A stretch of 64,000 nt of DNA, taken from contig NW_003101680.1 of NCBI RefSeq assembly GCF_000003855.2, positions 1,374,976-1,438,975 of the forward strand. The letters are read 5' to 3'. This document shows, piece after piece, positions 44,282-56,539 of the stretch. A program made the position numbers and the translations under genes. Numbering within the stretch: position 1 is the first letter of the stretch; each line of letters begins with the position of its first letter. The DNA is from Blastomyces gilchristii SLH14081. Its lineage: Eukaryota; Ascomycota; Eurotiomycetes; Onygenales; Ajellomycetaceae. A model generated the notes under the pieces. The model saw only the letters and a list, made by a program, of their open reading frames with translations, was not told the origin of the DNA and ran no database searches.

Positions 44282-45807
44282 TCATCCCCAAGTCGTCGTG
44301 ACATCTGGATAGTTCCTGCTGTCCATGCCCAGATCTTCATAGACAACGTCGTCATCTGTATTGAATACAGAGAGCATTAGTCAACGCAGTGGTCGCATCG
44401 ACCAGGAAATAATTATATTCGAGCAAGACTTACCCTTGAGAGGAGAAGTTCGGGATTCATCCTGGTGTTCAAGCTTCCCCGCAACCTTGTCAGCCTCTGC
44501 TGGATCCTGGTGCTGGCCCCCAATAAGAAGGAATTGCGCATTGGGGAAATCCAGGAATTCGGGTCGTAATGGCACCCAGCGAAGGTCATCAAACTCTTCC
44601 TGAACGCTGCATGATGTTAGCCATCAAACCTCAACACCCCCTTCCACCACCCCCAACATTATTTTTTAACATTATATTTTTAACTCCATAGGGGTGGGCC
44701 AAGCCGGACTTACTTTTGTGGGTAGTCAGGCCCCTGAGGCAGTCGGGCCGCCTCGGGTCCGCCATACTCTGGGTTCTTTGCACTTGCAATGAAACTACCA
44801 CGCTCTTGGAGGCCAATGTCCTTCTGAACCTCACCAAGCTCCGACGGAACCGTCAGACGGTATGCAAGGTGCGAAGTGCGATCCTTAGATGTGATCACAT
44901 AAGCGCCTTCGGCAATGGGAGTTGCGGCGGGAGTATATGTCGTTCCCCGTGTCGCCGTCTCCTTCTCAATCGCAAGGAACGAGTCTCTGATGGTTTTTAC
45001 TGTGGTGTGCGCTTTCTCCACAAATCCCATAAATCGATCCCGAGTAGACTTAGGAAGTACCTTTTTGGGTAACACAAGCAAGCGACAATTCTGGTTGTCG
45101 CCAGTCGTGCCTTGACCCAATTTTGCATCGGAGGGAAGCGGTCGAAGGACGATGAAACTCCGTGCCACGTCCCCGACACCCTCTGGCTCCTCGACTCCGA
45201 CCTTGCCACGGAAGAAGAAATATATAATTCCCTTTTCGAGGACGTTGGATGGGAGCGTTTTACCCTCTTCTCCTGTTTTAACGGCTGTCGGTTCCGGTGC
45301 TTTCTCCTTGCCTCCGGGTATAGCAACGTGTTCTTTGTGTGGCTGTTGTTTTCCAGCGTCGCCCTTGTGTTGTTCCGCTTCAGCCGGCTTTTTAACTTCT
45401 TCCTTCTGTTCTGATTCTTTCGCTTGGTCCGGTTCTGGCTGTTTCGCTTCCCTTTCTAGTTCCTTAGCTTCAGCCTTTGGTTCTGTCTCCTTCGGCGCCT
45501 CTTTCTGTTCCGGCCGTTCAGTATACATCTTTTCCGGCTCTTTCGGCTCGTTTAGTCCGCCATTGGTCGCTTCTGCTTCCTCCTTCCGTTCCTCAGTAGG
45601 TGGTTCCTCCATACCCTTCTCAAGCTTCCCTTCTCCCAGCTCAGTTGGCTCTTCTTCCTTTTTTTCGCGCTTAGTTTTGGGAATTTCTTCCTGTTCCCTC
45701 CCCTTCCGCTTCCCGCCAGCGGTTTTCTTCGTGCCAGCTCTGGCACCTTGGTGCAGCGCTTCATTTGCCTTAACAGCTGCCTGCCGAGTTGATGTTCTGG
45801 ATGGCAT
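44282..45807 (-). CDS. Glu/Lys-rich protein of the fungal 'BTB domain transcription factor' group, three exons
   Basis: Exons are complement(44714..45807), complement(44434..44606) and complement(44282..44355), introns of 107 and 78 nt; phases close to 446 residues. Residues about 15-185 are a highly charged low-complexity Lys/Glu/Pro region (KTKREKKEEEPTELGEGK). The conserved half starts near 190: NVLEKGIIYFFFRGKVGVEEP and VARSFIVLRPLP, then CRLLVLPKKVLPKSTRDRFMGFVE and ITSKDRTSHLAYRLTVPSELGEVQKDIGL, GSFIASAKNPEYGGP, then exon 2 DDLRWVPLRPEFLDFPNAQFLLIGG. This block is, from memory, shared by fungal proteins named 'BTB domain transcription factor', but I see no BTB fold or DNA-binding motif, so the name looks unreliable. 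A nuclear role is possible from the basic N-terminus. Function unknown. Confidence 0.75.
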
Positions 45808-46130
45808 CGCGAAGGATTTAAAGCTAGTTTAGCTGCGCTGGTTGTGATTTAAAGTACCAATTAGGATGCAAGCGGTGCGAAGTGCTGGGTTAGGTCCCAG
45901 TTTTCGCCATTTAATACTGTTGGCAACGGTTTCAGCAACGACTGACGTCATGTACTTGTCAGTGACACTGGGTGACACGCAAGTTATCACGTGATATTAT
46001 TGGCAATGAAGCTCAAACGGTAATCAATATCCATGGATGCATTTTCCATATCATTGAAAAGCACATCATTGGATGTATCCAAGAACAAATTCTTTCCATT
46101 TATCCCTCTCCAGAAGCGTTTGTAGCCCAC
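45808..46130. other. Spacer, no gene seen
   Basis: 323 bp holding the promoter of the 'BTB' gene and the 3' end of the next minus-strand gene. Confidence 0.5.
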
Positions 46131-46871
46131 CTATCCAATATCCATCTCATCTTCCTGTGATGGAAAGGTATCCCCATTCAAGTTAATTCCATATGGGACA
46201 TGCGTAGGAAAATCCCCGTCAACGCTTGACATTTCAGCATTCTGTGAATCAGGGGGATCGCCCGTGTATCCACGTCTCCGTCTTCTCTTGCGTGGTTTGG
46301 CCGACGTGGCCGGCGTAAATACCTTCCCATAATGTTCAAGGTCGACGATTTCTATAGATTCAGCGTCTGAAGAGCAATCAATTGTCGATTGCCCGCTGAA
46401 GAAATCCCCTCCTTTTCTTTTCCGCCCTCTTATACGTAATCTGCGGTACCCATAGTCTGTTATATCTGAATCACAATCCAATGCTCTCATTGCATCAATA
46501 AGCCCTGTCTTTGCAATATCATCGGTTCCAACATCGTTCCTTGACCGGTGTATGGCTTGTTGAGGCGTCGAAGGTCTTGATTCAGCTTCTTCATATTCAC
46601 AGGGCGCAACTATTTCTATATCCCCATCGTATCCGGCGTCATGGGCAGATATGTCCTCCACCACTAAGGTATCGCCGTGTCCGTCAACGGAGTGTACGAT
46701 GGTACAGTCATTCGGGAATCGTGCGGTATTAGAGGGATTTTCTGAAGCGAACGCAGCAGGGTGCGGCCTGTTCGGATGTCGCTCTTGTGGCAATTTTGGA
46801 GAGAGAGAGCACCGGTTCCCGCGTGATGGGGATTCATTCAGAACCATCTGAACGACAACATGGGATAACAA
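46131..46871 (-). CDS. Unrecognised acidic/basic protein
   Basis: 246-residue single frame, not recognised. The N-terminal third is Pro/Asn-rich. The middle has an acidic stretch (ISAHDAGYDGDIEIVAPCEYEEAESR) and DYGYRRLRIRGRKRKGGDFFSG, a candidate basic nuclear-localisation motif. Near 200 there is KPRKRRRRRGYTG. The end is acidic (QEDEMDIG). The composition suggests a nuclear, mostly disordered protein. The second ATG (residue 9, MVLNESPSRGN) is a plausible alternative start. No catalytic motif visible. The alternating acidic/basic architecture and clean stop support a real gene, but a chance frame cannot be ruled out. Confidence 0.5.
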   Translation of the reverse strand: MLSHVVVQMVLNESPSRGNRCSLSPKLPQERHPNRPHPAAFASENPSNTARFPNDCTIVHSVDGHGDTLVVEDISAHDAGYDGDIEIVAPCEYEEAESRPSTPQQAIHRSRNDVGTDDIAKTGLIDAMRALDCDSDITDYGYRRLRIRGRKRKGGDFFSGQSTIDCSSDAESIEIVDLEHYGKVFTPATSAKPRKRRRRRGYTGDPPDSQNAEMSSVDGDFPTHVPYGINLNGDTFPSQEDEMDIG

Positions 46872-47469
46872 TGAACTACCCTTTCAGTTCATCTCAACAT
46901 TAGAAGGACATAAGTCGTATGCATATATCTGGTTAGAAATATATGAATGTATGTCGAAGGGAGGTGAGAGGCCTTCGGCATATATGCGTAACTAGACAAA
47001 ATTGATGCTATTCAAATTTAGCAGAGAAACGGGGCAGTTACACGTCCGCTTTCGAACGACTTTAAATATATTGTAATTCCAACGAACACTTTGATCCGAT
47101 CACCGGGACTTAGCTCTCTTGCCATCCTTCAGTTGTTATCTGTGAGCATTGGCTACGACTTGCGGTTTGAACTAGTCTCTGGAAACACCGTTTCAGCTGG
47201 CCAATAATAAGGGCTCGGACTGCTCAACCCGCCTGCTTAGTCACCACCCGCCTCGCTGGAAACCACAAAGTGTCCTGTCTGCGCACTAGGAATAGGTAGG
47301 AGAAAGTGATAGTCGACTTGAACGATACAACACCCCATCTTGCCATTACTCTCGACTGCCAATCTGCCTCTCTATAAACCCGCTTTATGAATCGCAATCG
47401 GTAACCTATAATCGTGACCTGTGCGCGGAGCTTATACGTAGTATACGGGTGGCTCCCGCCAACATCAAA
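46872..47469. promoter_or_regulatory. Divergent promoter region, 46.1-kb gene / coatomer alpha
   Basis: 598 bp between the two start codons. Mixed-composition sequence, with no definite site. Confidence 0.45.
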
Positions 47470-50400
47470 ATGCAGTCCGCTCCAAATATGCTGACGAAGG
47501 TATGTCATACCTCCTCCACCCCCTTTACGTTGCTTCCTGTGAACGTCCTTCTGATATATTTTATGTAGTTCGAGTCCAAGTCGTCTCGAGCGAAGGGCAT
47601 CGCGTTCCATCCGAAACGGTGAGCCGGTTCCTGGACCTCTTCCCTGTTCACAACTCCGCTAACATCAGCAGACCATGGCTTCTAGTGTCTCTTCACTCCT
47701 CTACCATCCAATTATGGGATTATCGCATGGGCACTCTGATAGACCGCTTTGAAGAGCATGATGGACCTGTTCGAGGCATCGACTTTCATAAAACGCAGCC
47801 CCTGTTCGTTTCCGGAGGGGATGATTATAAGATTAAGGTGTGGTCGTATCAAACGCGTCGGTGCCTTTTTACGCTCAACGGCCACTTGGACTATGTGCGA
47901 ACAGTCTTCTTTCACCACGAGCTTCCTTGGATTGTTTCAAGCTCCGACGACCAGACCATTCGCATTTGGAACTGGCAAAATCGATCATTAAGTAGGAGGC
48001 ACTGTTAAATACTATTTTGGTTTGAGCAGAGGCTGATAAAGAGACACCTAGTTTGCACGATGACCGGACACAACCACTATGCCATGTGTGCGCAATTCCA
48101 CCCCAAAGAAGACCTAATTGTCTCCGCGTCCCTTGATCAGTCGGTCAGAGTTTGGGATATATCTGGCCTCCGGAAAAAGCACTCTGCGCCAACCTCGTCG
48201 TTGAGTTTCGACGATCAGATGGCTCGTGCAAATGCCTCCCAAGCAGACATGTTTGGAAATACTGATGCCGTCGTTAAATTTGTTCTTGAGGGCCACGATA
48301 GAGGTGTCAACTGGGTTGCATTTCATCCAACACTTCCGTTGATTGTATCTGCGGGTGATGATCGACTGGTGAAGCTTTGGAGAATGAGCGGTATGTCCAT
48401 TGTCAACTTTGTGGACCCGTTGATGATTCTAACGTTTGTTTACAGATACCAAAGCATGGGAAGTGGACACTTGCCGGGGACACTTCCAGAATGCGTCTGC
48501 TTGTTTATTTCACCCGCACCAAGACCTAATCCTCTCCGTGGGCGAAGACAAAACTATCCGAGTCTGGGATTTGAATAAACGGACGTCAGTTCAATCATTT
48601 AAACGTGATATGGATCGGTTCTGGGTCATTGCTGCCCACCCCGAAATAAATCTCTTTGCTGCTGGGCATGATTCGGGTGTAATGGTATTTAAACTAGAGA
48701 GGGAACGGCCTGCCTCCGCCATATACCAAAACCAGCTCTTCTATATCACGAAAGAGAAACACTTGCGGTCTTATGATTTTACCAAGAATGTGGAGTCTCC
48801 TCCAATGATATCCCTGAAAAAGCTAGGCAGCCCATGGGTCCCGCCGAGAACGCTCTCCTACAACCCGGCGGAACGAGCGATTCTCGTCACTTCTCCTACC
48901 GATGGCGGCACATACGAACTTATTCATATACCCAGAGATTCTACAGGCGCTGTGGAACCAACGGACAGTAAAAGGGGTCATGGGACATCCGCCGTATTTG
49001 TAGCACGGAATCGATTTGCAGTCTTCAGCCAGTCTTCTCAGCAAATCGAGATCAAGGACTTGAACAATTCGACGACGAAGACAATCAAGGCACCCCATGG
49101 AACCACAGATATTTACTTCGGTGGAACGGGAGCCCTTCTTCTGATCACTCCCACGACTGTTGGTCTTTTTGACATCCAGCAGAAGAAGCAGCTTGCGGAC
49201 CTAAGTGTTAGTGGCGTGAAATATGTGGTATGGTCTAATGACGGACTCTATGCAGCCCTGTTAAGCAAGCATAATGTTACAATTGTAACAAAAACGCTGG
49301 AGCATGTTAGCACCCTGCATGAGACCATCCGCATCAAGAGTGCCACATGGGATGATGCGGGTGTATTGCTGTACTCCACTCTCAACCATATCAAATACTC
49401 GCTTCTGAATGGGTAAGTCCAACTCAGGTACATTACAAGAATTGGAACACTGACTGAGCCTAGTGACAACGGTATTGTCCGCACTATGGATTCGACGGTT
49501 TACCTAGTTCGCGTAAAGGCAAGAAACGTTTATTGTCTTGATAGAACTGCCAAGCCGATAATCCTTGAAATCGATCCGACCGAGTATCGGTTTAAACTAG
49601 CTCTCGTGAAGAGAAATTACGATGAAATGTTACAAATCATCAAAACTTCGAGCCTTGTGGGCCAAAGCATTATCTCCTACCTTCAAAAGAAGGGATACCC
49701 GGAGATCGCTCTTCAATTCGTTCAAGACCCCCAGACCCGCTTTGAACTTGCTCTTGAGTGCGGCAATATCGACGTAGCCATCGACATGGCGAAACAACTC
49801 GACCATCCTAAGCTGTGGAACCGACTCGGGGTTGAAGCATTGGCCCATGGGAATCACCAGACTGTTGAAATGACATACCAAAAGCAAAGGCTGTTTGACA
49901 AACTCTCTTTCCTCTACCTTACAACTGGCGATAAAGAAAAGCTCACTCGCATGGCCAAAATCGCAGAGCACCGAGGAGACTTCACATCACAATTCCAGAA
50001 TGCCCTTTATCTAGGTGACGTAGAGGGCCGGATACAAATGTTCAAGGAGATTGATCTTCGTATGTTGCATGATCCCTTTCCCATACCTTTACTCTTGTTG
50101 ACAACGTCTAGTCCCTCTTGCATACATGACGGCAAAGTCCCATGGTCTCGAAGAAGAAGCTGCGTCCATTCTTGAGTCCTGCGGCCTCACTGAAGAAGAG
50201 GTCACCCTGCCATCACTTGGCAAGCCAATAACCCAGCTTCCACGAGCTATTGTACCCACTTTCAAGTCGAACTGGCCTGTTAAAGCGGCGTCCCATTCCT
50301 CATTCGAAAAGGCTCTTCTTGGGGAGGTTGGCGAAGATGTTGGCGCACCCATCAATGGATACGAGGCGGAGGAAGGCGAGGATGTTGGAGGACTTGGTCG

Positions 50401-51556
50401 TGATGCATTGGGTGAAGAACATGACGAAGAAGATGCTGCTGGATGGGATATGGGCGATGAAATTAACGTTGAGGATGTAGAAGACTTTGTCAACGTCGAG
50501 AGCGCTGTAGGCGGGGCTGGTGCCACTGAAGCGGATATATGGGCGCGAAATTCCCCTCTCGCGGCTGATCATGTCGCTGCCGGATCCTTTGAAACTGCGA
50601 TGCAGTTACTCAACCGCCAGGTTGGTGTGGTGAACTTCGAACCTCTAAAATCACGATTCCTAGAAATCTACCAAGCCACGAAGACGTATCTGCCCGCCAC
50701 AGCCGGATTACCTCCACTCGTCAACTATGTCAGGCGAACGGTTGAGGAAACAGATTTCAGAAACGTCCTTCCTATCATCCCTCGGGACCTTGAGTCCGTT
50801 GCAAGCATTGATCTGCAGGAGGGATACGCTGCAATGAGAGCTAACAAACTTGAGGATGGCGTGAAGATCTTCCAACGCATCCTCCACACCGTCCTCATCA
50901 ACGTCGTCTCATCTGAGAGCGAAGTCGAGGAAGCGAAGAAGATCATCACCACTGCCCGGGAGTACATACTCGCGATGTCAATTGAACTAGAGCGGCGGGC
51001 CATCGGCACAGATACCCCGGAAAACCTGAAACGAAGTCTCGAGCTATCTGCCTATTTCACCATCCCGAAACTCCAAGTCGCCCACAGACAATTCGCCCTT
51101 AGAGCAGCAATGAAACTTGCATTCTCAAAGCAAAACTTCTCATCCGCCCTTAGCTTCGCCAACAGAATGATCGCTAACGGTGGCGTCGCCAAATTCCTCG
51201 ATGAGGTATGCCTACGTTGCCCCCACTTCCCGTTCCCTTTATTACAAACATTCCATTCCTACTAGCATTCACTTTTATTTAACAAAATACTCAAAAAATA
51301 GGCCCGAAAAGTCAAAGCCCAATGCGAGCGGAGCCCGCAAGATAAGATCGATATTGAATTCGACCAGTTTGCCGAATTTGACATCTGCGCCGCATCCTTC
51401 ACTCCCATCTACAGCGGCTCTCCTAGCGTCACATGTCCGTTCACAGGCGCCAAGTATCATGAACAATACAAGGGGTCCGTATGTCGAGTTAGCCAAGTAA
51501 CGGAAATTGGAGCACCGGCGAGTGGTTTGCGACTATTTGTTCCTGCGAAGTCTTAG
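47470..51556 (+). CDS. COP1: Coatomer subunit alpha (COPI), eight exons
   Basis: Family role: outer-coat subunit of COPI, for Golgi-to-ER retrograde transport, binding dilysine cargo signals. Exons are 47470..47499, 47569..47618, 47672..47991, 48052..48390, 48446..49412, 49464..50059, 50112..51205 and 51302..51556; every phase closes, 1216 residues. Residues 1-310 are the WD propeller ([68 protein letters not shown] and [22 protein letters not shown]). Residues about 330-770 are the second propeller/solenoid ([36 protein letters not shown]). An acidic linker follows (about 830-900, [17 protein letters not shown]), then the COPI C-terminal domain ending [25 protein letters not shown] and LRLFVPAKS. 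An S. cerevisiae synonym is RET1. Confidence 0.96.
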
Positions 51557-52693
51557 ATTGTTCATATGGTTGATTTGTACCGCCGGTTGGTTGTTTGATT
51601 GATCGATTGAATTTTCCCACATTTAATTTATATTATTTATTTTCCCCACCCCCCCCTTTTTTTTCAACGTGACCTTCCTATTCTTCCTCCCTTCTCCTTT
51701 TCCGAGAAAAAAGGAACGAATAGTCTCTCGAAAAGCAATCGAATGAATAGGGCATGGGCCGCGTGGCTGCTTAAAGGTTTTATCTTATCCTCCCATTCAT
51801 ATTTTTACTTTACTCAAGCGCTTTTTTTTGTCTCCTTTTTTCGACTTTGAATGTTGATTTTTCCTTCCGTTCAATTTATTCCCGTGAGAAAACAGCAGAG
51901 AGTGAAGTATCATATTATTTTTGCCTATAATATTGTCTCATAAAGCATTTCATCTTACAACTGGGTCTCAAGTGCGGGAGGGAATTGATATCTTTAAGAA
52001 CTCATCACCTTGCCGTCTACCCATTACATGAGCCGCGAGGTATAAAATTCCTTTCTGAACGAGACTCACTGTACTCTGTATACACACTGGGGATTTAAGT
52101 CCCTTTTCACCTCATACATAGTATCACATTTAACACCCAGCAGAGTGAAAATGAGAGCCACCATATTTTGTTGTAAGATTTCCCCCTACGAGGCCTATAA
52201 ATGCCATGATAACTTTAGAGGCGCGTAATCGGCAGGTACAAAAAGTAACCTCACAGGACCCGTGGACGAATATGAAGTCGTTTCTAATTTACATAACGTC
52301 TATAAATGCCTTTTTTACACGTATATATTGTACATGTATGTACATACGATCCAAAACAAAAGGTCTAAACCAGCCAACCCACGGACCAAGTCTAAATGAG
52401 TAGAGATCTCGAACCCCCCCCGTCCCCCAACGCACCAGACACCAAAAGGACATGCGCCAACCGCTTAAAATTATAAACAATGCCACGAAAACAAAGGTTT
52501 GAGGAGATGGGTGTTTTTCCGCTGCAAATGCCTCCGCAGCCACCAGTGACGCGATCAAGGCCACAGAGGATGATCTGGGCTGATCACACATCATCATCGT
52601 TATCCACCGCATCAGACGCCGTGAGACCCCATGTCCACCAAAGCCGCCTCTCAAGCGTAGGTAAAACACACGCTACAACCAACCCATCAATCG

Positions 52694-52718
<25 letters not shown>
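51557..52718. other. 1.16-kb convergent spacer
   Basis: 3' flanks of coatomer alpha and Erv1. AT-rich, with T runs. A minus-strand 126-codon frame at 52289-52669 has a hydrophobic stretch but lies in the Erv1 3' flank and is not supported. Confidence 0.5.

Positions 52719-52725
<7 letters not shown>
52689..52725. repeat. (AATC)n microsatellite overlapping the Erv1 stop codon
   Basis: About nine AATC units; the Erv1 stop (TGA) and last Asp codon are read from it on the minus strand. Confidence 0.93.
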
Positions 52726-53508
52726 CACCTCCCGTCCTTCCACCCAGTCCTCCACCTCTCCTCCCACTTCGCACAATCAAACACCTCCTTCCCCAGTTTC
52801 CTATTAACCTCATTATGCGCCTCGCACATCCAGGTGCCAAACTCCGCGCGCGTCTTCAGGCGCGGCTTATTCGCGCCGCTGGGCTCGTTCATCCAGGCGC
52901 GGAAATCGTCCGCGCATACCCAGCAAGGGTAGAGTTTGCCGAATAGCGTGAGGAAGCTGCGCATGTCGTTCTGTTGCTGTGGGGTGGCGGTTGCGGGGTA
53001 GGTGGCGGTCATGCTGTGGAGGAGGGTCCACGTGCTGCGGCCAAGGGTTTCGACATCGGGAGGGCAGTCCGGGGGTAGGGCTGCTGTGGTTTGGTCCTGG
53101 GCGGTTGTAGTTGTCGTTGTCGTTGTCGTTGTTGTCGTGGAGGGGGAGGAAGAGGAAGGGGAAGGGGTAGCGGGGGATTTGCCCTTCATGAGGGCGCGCC
53201 AGTCGGAGATGGAGATGCAGGTGCGGCAGCTGGTGGAGAGCGATCATTTGTCAGTTTTATCTGAACTGTATAGCTAGCTGCTCGTCGAAGGGCTTGCTTG
53301 TAGGACTGGACTCGGAGCATGAGAACAGTTATGCTTATGGACCAATGGCAACTTACGGCTTTCCATCCATACCCAGGATCATCCCCTTGGGCAATTGTGT
53401 TTTCTCCTGGGAGCCATCTTCCTGCTTGCCATCTGCCGTAGTTGTGTGCTTTGATTTGCGTCTTGCCTCTTTAAGGGCCTCAACTTGCTCCGTCAATATC
53501 TCCGCCAT
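52719..53508 (-). CDS. ERV1: Erv1 FAD-linked sulfhydryl oxidase, two exons
   Basis: Family role: oxidises Mia40 in the mitochondrial intermembrane space, passing electrons to cytochrome c. Exons are complement(53357..53508) and complement(52719..53229), intron 127 nt (GTAAGT...CACCAG), 220 residues. The N-terminal shuttle disulfide is Cys52-Arg-Thr-Cys55, reached after KGMILGMDGKP; it needs the splice to appear. A Ser/Pro/poly-Thr linker (12 Thr, about 82-93) separates it from the Erv/ALR domain. That domain has GRSTWTLLHSMTATYP, the redox Cys153-Trp-Val-Cys156 in YPCWVCADDF, the FAD-contacting AHNEVNRKLGKEVF, and the structural pair Cys186 and Cys203. All family cysteines are present. The ATG at 53508 (MAEILTEQVE) is the first in frame. 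Confidence 0.93.
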
Positions 53509-54059
53509 GGTGTGTTATGTACGTGGCAATTTTCAAAGCTATTTGTTATAGACCCGCGCGCGAGTTGAGAGGTAGTTAACTATTGAGCTCGAATTATTAG
53601 TTGCCGGAGGTATCTAGATGGAGTGTTAAATGTTCCTGAATGTAAATTGAAGGTTATAATGTCATGGTGTTGGTGAAATGCGGAATATTCTGACCATTGA
53701 ATGCTGAGAAATCAAGCTTGGATCCAGCGCCGGTCCCGAGGCGGCGGGTGTTGGTTGCGAGGAAGTTCTTGTCTGCGCCGCTAACGTTGTTCGATCCCAG
53801 CAGCTGCGCTTGACCAACGGTTGAATAACTCACTCATCTCACAAGTTCTTTGCGCCGCAATAATTCCTCTGTTTATCAAAGAGCTGCAATAATATCCAGA
53901 AACAAATAGTATAGCTACATTAACAAGGAGGAAGGTTACGACAGCCTCGCATATCCATACCTACATTAACGCGTCCATATTCGTCCCCCCAGTCGCGTCA
54001 ACCCCGCCACAAAGAGGAAGAAGAACCAAAAATAAGCCCCCGTTTGCATATCTATCGCC
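53509..54059. promoter_or_regulatory. Divergent promoter region, Erv1 / HIRIP3-like
   Basis: 551 bp between two start codons. No definite site. Confidence 0.45.
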
Positions 54060-55373
54060 ATGTCTGATTCGGACTCCGATTCCGATTCGTTGTCCTCCGT
54101 GGGCATTCCTTCTGATGATGTCCTCGAGAAAGGCCTGCGCGACACCGTGGCGGCCATATTCAAGAAGGGAAACCTGGAGCAATTGACGGTGAAGCGCGTC
54201 CGGGCTGCGACGGAGAAAGCGCTGACTCTAGACGAGGGATTCTATAAGAATGACGAGGTTTGGAAGGCTAAGAGTGACCGGATAATTAAACAGGAAGCAG
54301 TATGTGTGCCTTATTTTTTAATCCCAACCACTTTCATTTTTTGAAGAGAGAATTATGCCAATTTTTGTGCATGGTCAGAATGAAGTGTCTTTTTGCTTTT
54401 AGAAGTACTGATACACATTTGTGCGGTATTTAAGGAGAAACAAGAGGAATTGGCCGCTGAGAAGGAGAAAAAGAAGCCAACCCCAGCGCCTCCAAAACGG
54501 GTACCTCCTCTGAAACCCAAGGAGCCTAAGCGCGCTTCGAGCGCATCACAACCTGCTAGAAAAAGACGGCGAACTGCTACTCCATCAGAATCCGAGGAAG
54601 ATCTATCATCACCTCCAAGCGAAGAGAGTGAGGAAGAGGAAGACGAAGACGAAGAAGCACCCAGTTCTCGAAGGCGGGCACCGCCAGCGAAGAAGGGTTC
54701 TAAACCAGTAAAGCAAGCGCCCAAGCCCAAGCCAGCACCAAAGACAGACACATCATCAGACCTTTCCGACGTGCCAGATGAATCCGACAAGACATCAGAA
54801 AGAGCGTCATCGAGGGAAGCTAGCCCAATGCGTAAACCTAGCGACACCAAGCACGACGAATCAGAAAGCGACATGTCCGTTGTCATCGACGACGAACCAC
54901 CACCGAAATCCAAACGTCGCAAGTCATCCGAGCCCTCACAGCAAGAGAAATCCAAGAAATCTTCGAAACCAGCTAGCGGCGGTAGCAGGAAACCCAAGGA
55001 CGCAGCTGATGCGGATCCAGACCTGGCGGAAATCAAGAAGCTACAGGGCCAGCTTGTAAAGTGTGGGATTCGCAAGATGTGGTTTCGCGAACTAGCTCCG
55101 TACGATACACCGCGAGCAAAGGTGAAGCATCTCCGCCAAATGTTGAAGGACGCGGGTATGGAAGGGCGGTTCTCGCTTGAGAAGGCTAAGGCGATCAGGG
55201 AGGCGAGGGAGTTGCAGGCTGATCTTGAGGTTGTGCGTGAGGGTGCGAAGAGGTGGGGGACGAAAGTTTCCGATGAGGAAGCGGGGAATGGTGCACGTCC
55301 ACGAAGACGGGTTGCGAGGGACTTTCAAGCTCTTAGTTTCCTTGAGGATGAGGACGGAGAGGAGACAGATTGA
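54060..55373 (+). CDS. HIRIP3/DEK_C-like nuclear histone-chaperone candidate, two exons
   Basis: Exons are 54060..54299 and 54435..55373 (135-nt intron, GTATGT...TTTAAG), phase 0, 392 residues. The N-terminus is an Asp-Ser repeat (SDSDSDSDS, possible CK2 target), followed by a DEK_C-like helical domain (about 20-82: VLEKGLRDTVAAIFKKGNLEQL and TVKRVRAATEKALTL). Residues about 90-290 are charged and disordered with basic clusters (ARKRRRTA, KSKRRKSS) and acidic EEEEDEDEE, typical of histone chaperones. The C-terminal helical part LVKCGIRKMWFRELAPYD and RAKVKHLRQMLKDAGMEGRFSLEKAKAIREARELQADLEVV matches the HIRIP3 conserved region. A role in H2A/H2B handling is inferred from the family. The acceptor TTTAAG is non-standard, but the obvious alternatives give stops. 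Confidence 0.78.
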
Positions 55374-56539
55374 GCGTTGTTGTTTGGCTATTTTCTTATT
55401 TGTCTTTTTGTTTACTTCCCTTGTTTGGCGCATAATGAGTGGTATGATATTGTTATGGACCGAATACATATCTATCTGTGATATGAGCTTTTTCCTGGTT
55501 TCCCCTTTGTTCATGTTTTGGTGATGATGTACGACGCTGGAAAATGGGATGAGGTGAATGATATACCGCGAGAATGCTTGACGGGAGGGTATGTTTGGCG
55601 ATCCGCTGCTATAATACTAATTAATTTTCTCTGAGACTTTTAATATGATTCTGAGATCTTCCTGATCATTGGTATGGCTTTCCGCCACCCATGCGTTGGG
55701 CCACTAGGCTGAAGACTGCGACTGAGGAGATGAAAAGGACCAGGTTGTAGAACTAGTTACGTAGTTAGAAGAACTCTCGCACATAGTGATATTAATATTA
55801 TATTCAATCAGTGGGAAAAATGGGCCCATACAGCATTTCTGGAGTACTCATTCTCCTCGACTTCTGTTCGAGATTCGACAAAGAGCCGCCGCAGATTTGG
55901 GAGATTGGCCTAGGCATCAGTCAGTAACGTCTACTGTGTAGTTGTGTAGATATAGGCTCGAACCCACCATTTTTGTGCCTGGTAGTGAATATAGCGGTAG
56001 TAGCCGAGTCTTGCAATCCCAATTGAACAAATGTGGATTAATTGTAGCCTTCTCGCTCTCTCCCTGCTGTTGTCCAACCCAGATATTTAGATGTTGGTGA
56101 CGAGGAATAAGAAGATCCACAGCGGGCTCAGGCTGATATTTAATATTTATTTGACTAAATATACCTTGGTCGCCGCGCTAACTTTAGTCAACTTTTCCCC
56201 CCATCCCATCCCCCTCAGCGTTTGGTCAGGAACACGACAGGACAGAGATCATCATCATTCTCTCATTGCGGGAGAAAACACACCACCCAACCCCCAAATC
56301 TGCCGCGTTTCCCTCGTGCTGAAGCGGTGTTTGCTCAGCTTTGCGTATTGCTACCCCCATTAGCTAAATAACGGCTGGACAACGCTCAACTCCAACGCCC
56401 AACCACCCGCCACGCAAGACATCATCCATCCCTCTTCCCCGCCATCGTGCCCGTACCCCGGAGCTTCCATATCCGCCCTTTGCCTTTGCATTCTTATACT
56501 AAGGGGCGACTTGGTCGCCGCTGATTGCCGTCGAGGAAC
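55374..56539. other. 1.17-kb spacer, HIRIP3-like 3' flank and AP beta promoter
   Basis: The left part is the 3' UTR of the HIRIP3-like gene. The right part (about 56150-56539) is the AP beta promoter and 5' leader, C/T-rich. No coding frame supported. Confidence 0.5.

Noticed and set aside
45152..45832. 226-codon plus-strand Ser/Phe-rich frame
   Set aside because: Antisense of the Glu/Lys-rich exon; Ser/Phe richness is the complement of Glu/Lys codons.
52289..52669. Minus-strand 126-codon frame with a hydrophobic stretch
   Set aside because: Lies in the Erv1 3' flank, with no signal or family match.
54353..55075. 240-codon minus-strand Ser-rich frame
   Set aside because: Antisense shadow of the HIRIP3-like charged region.
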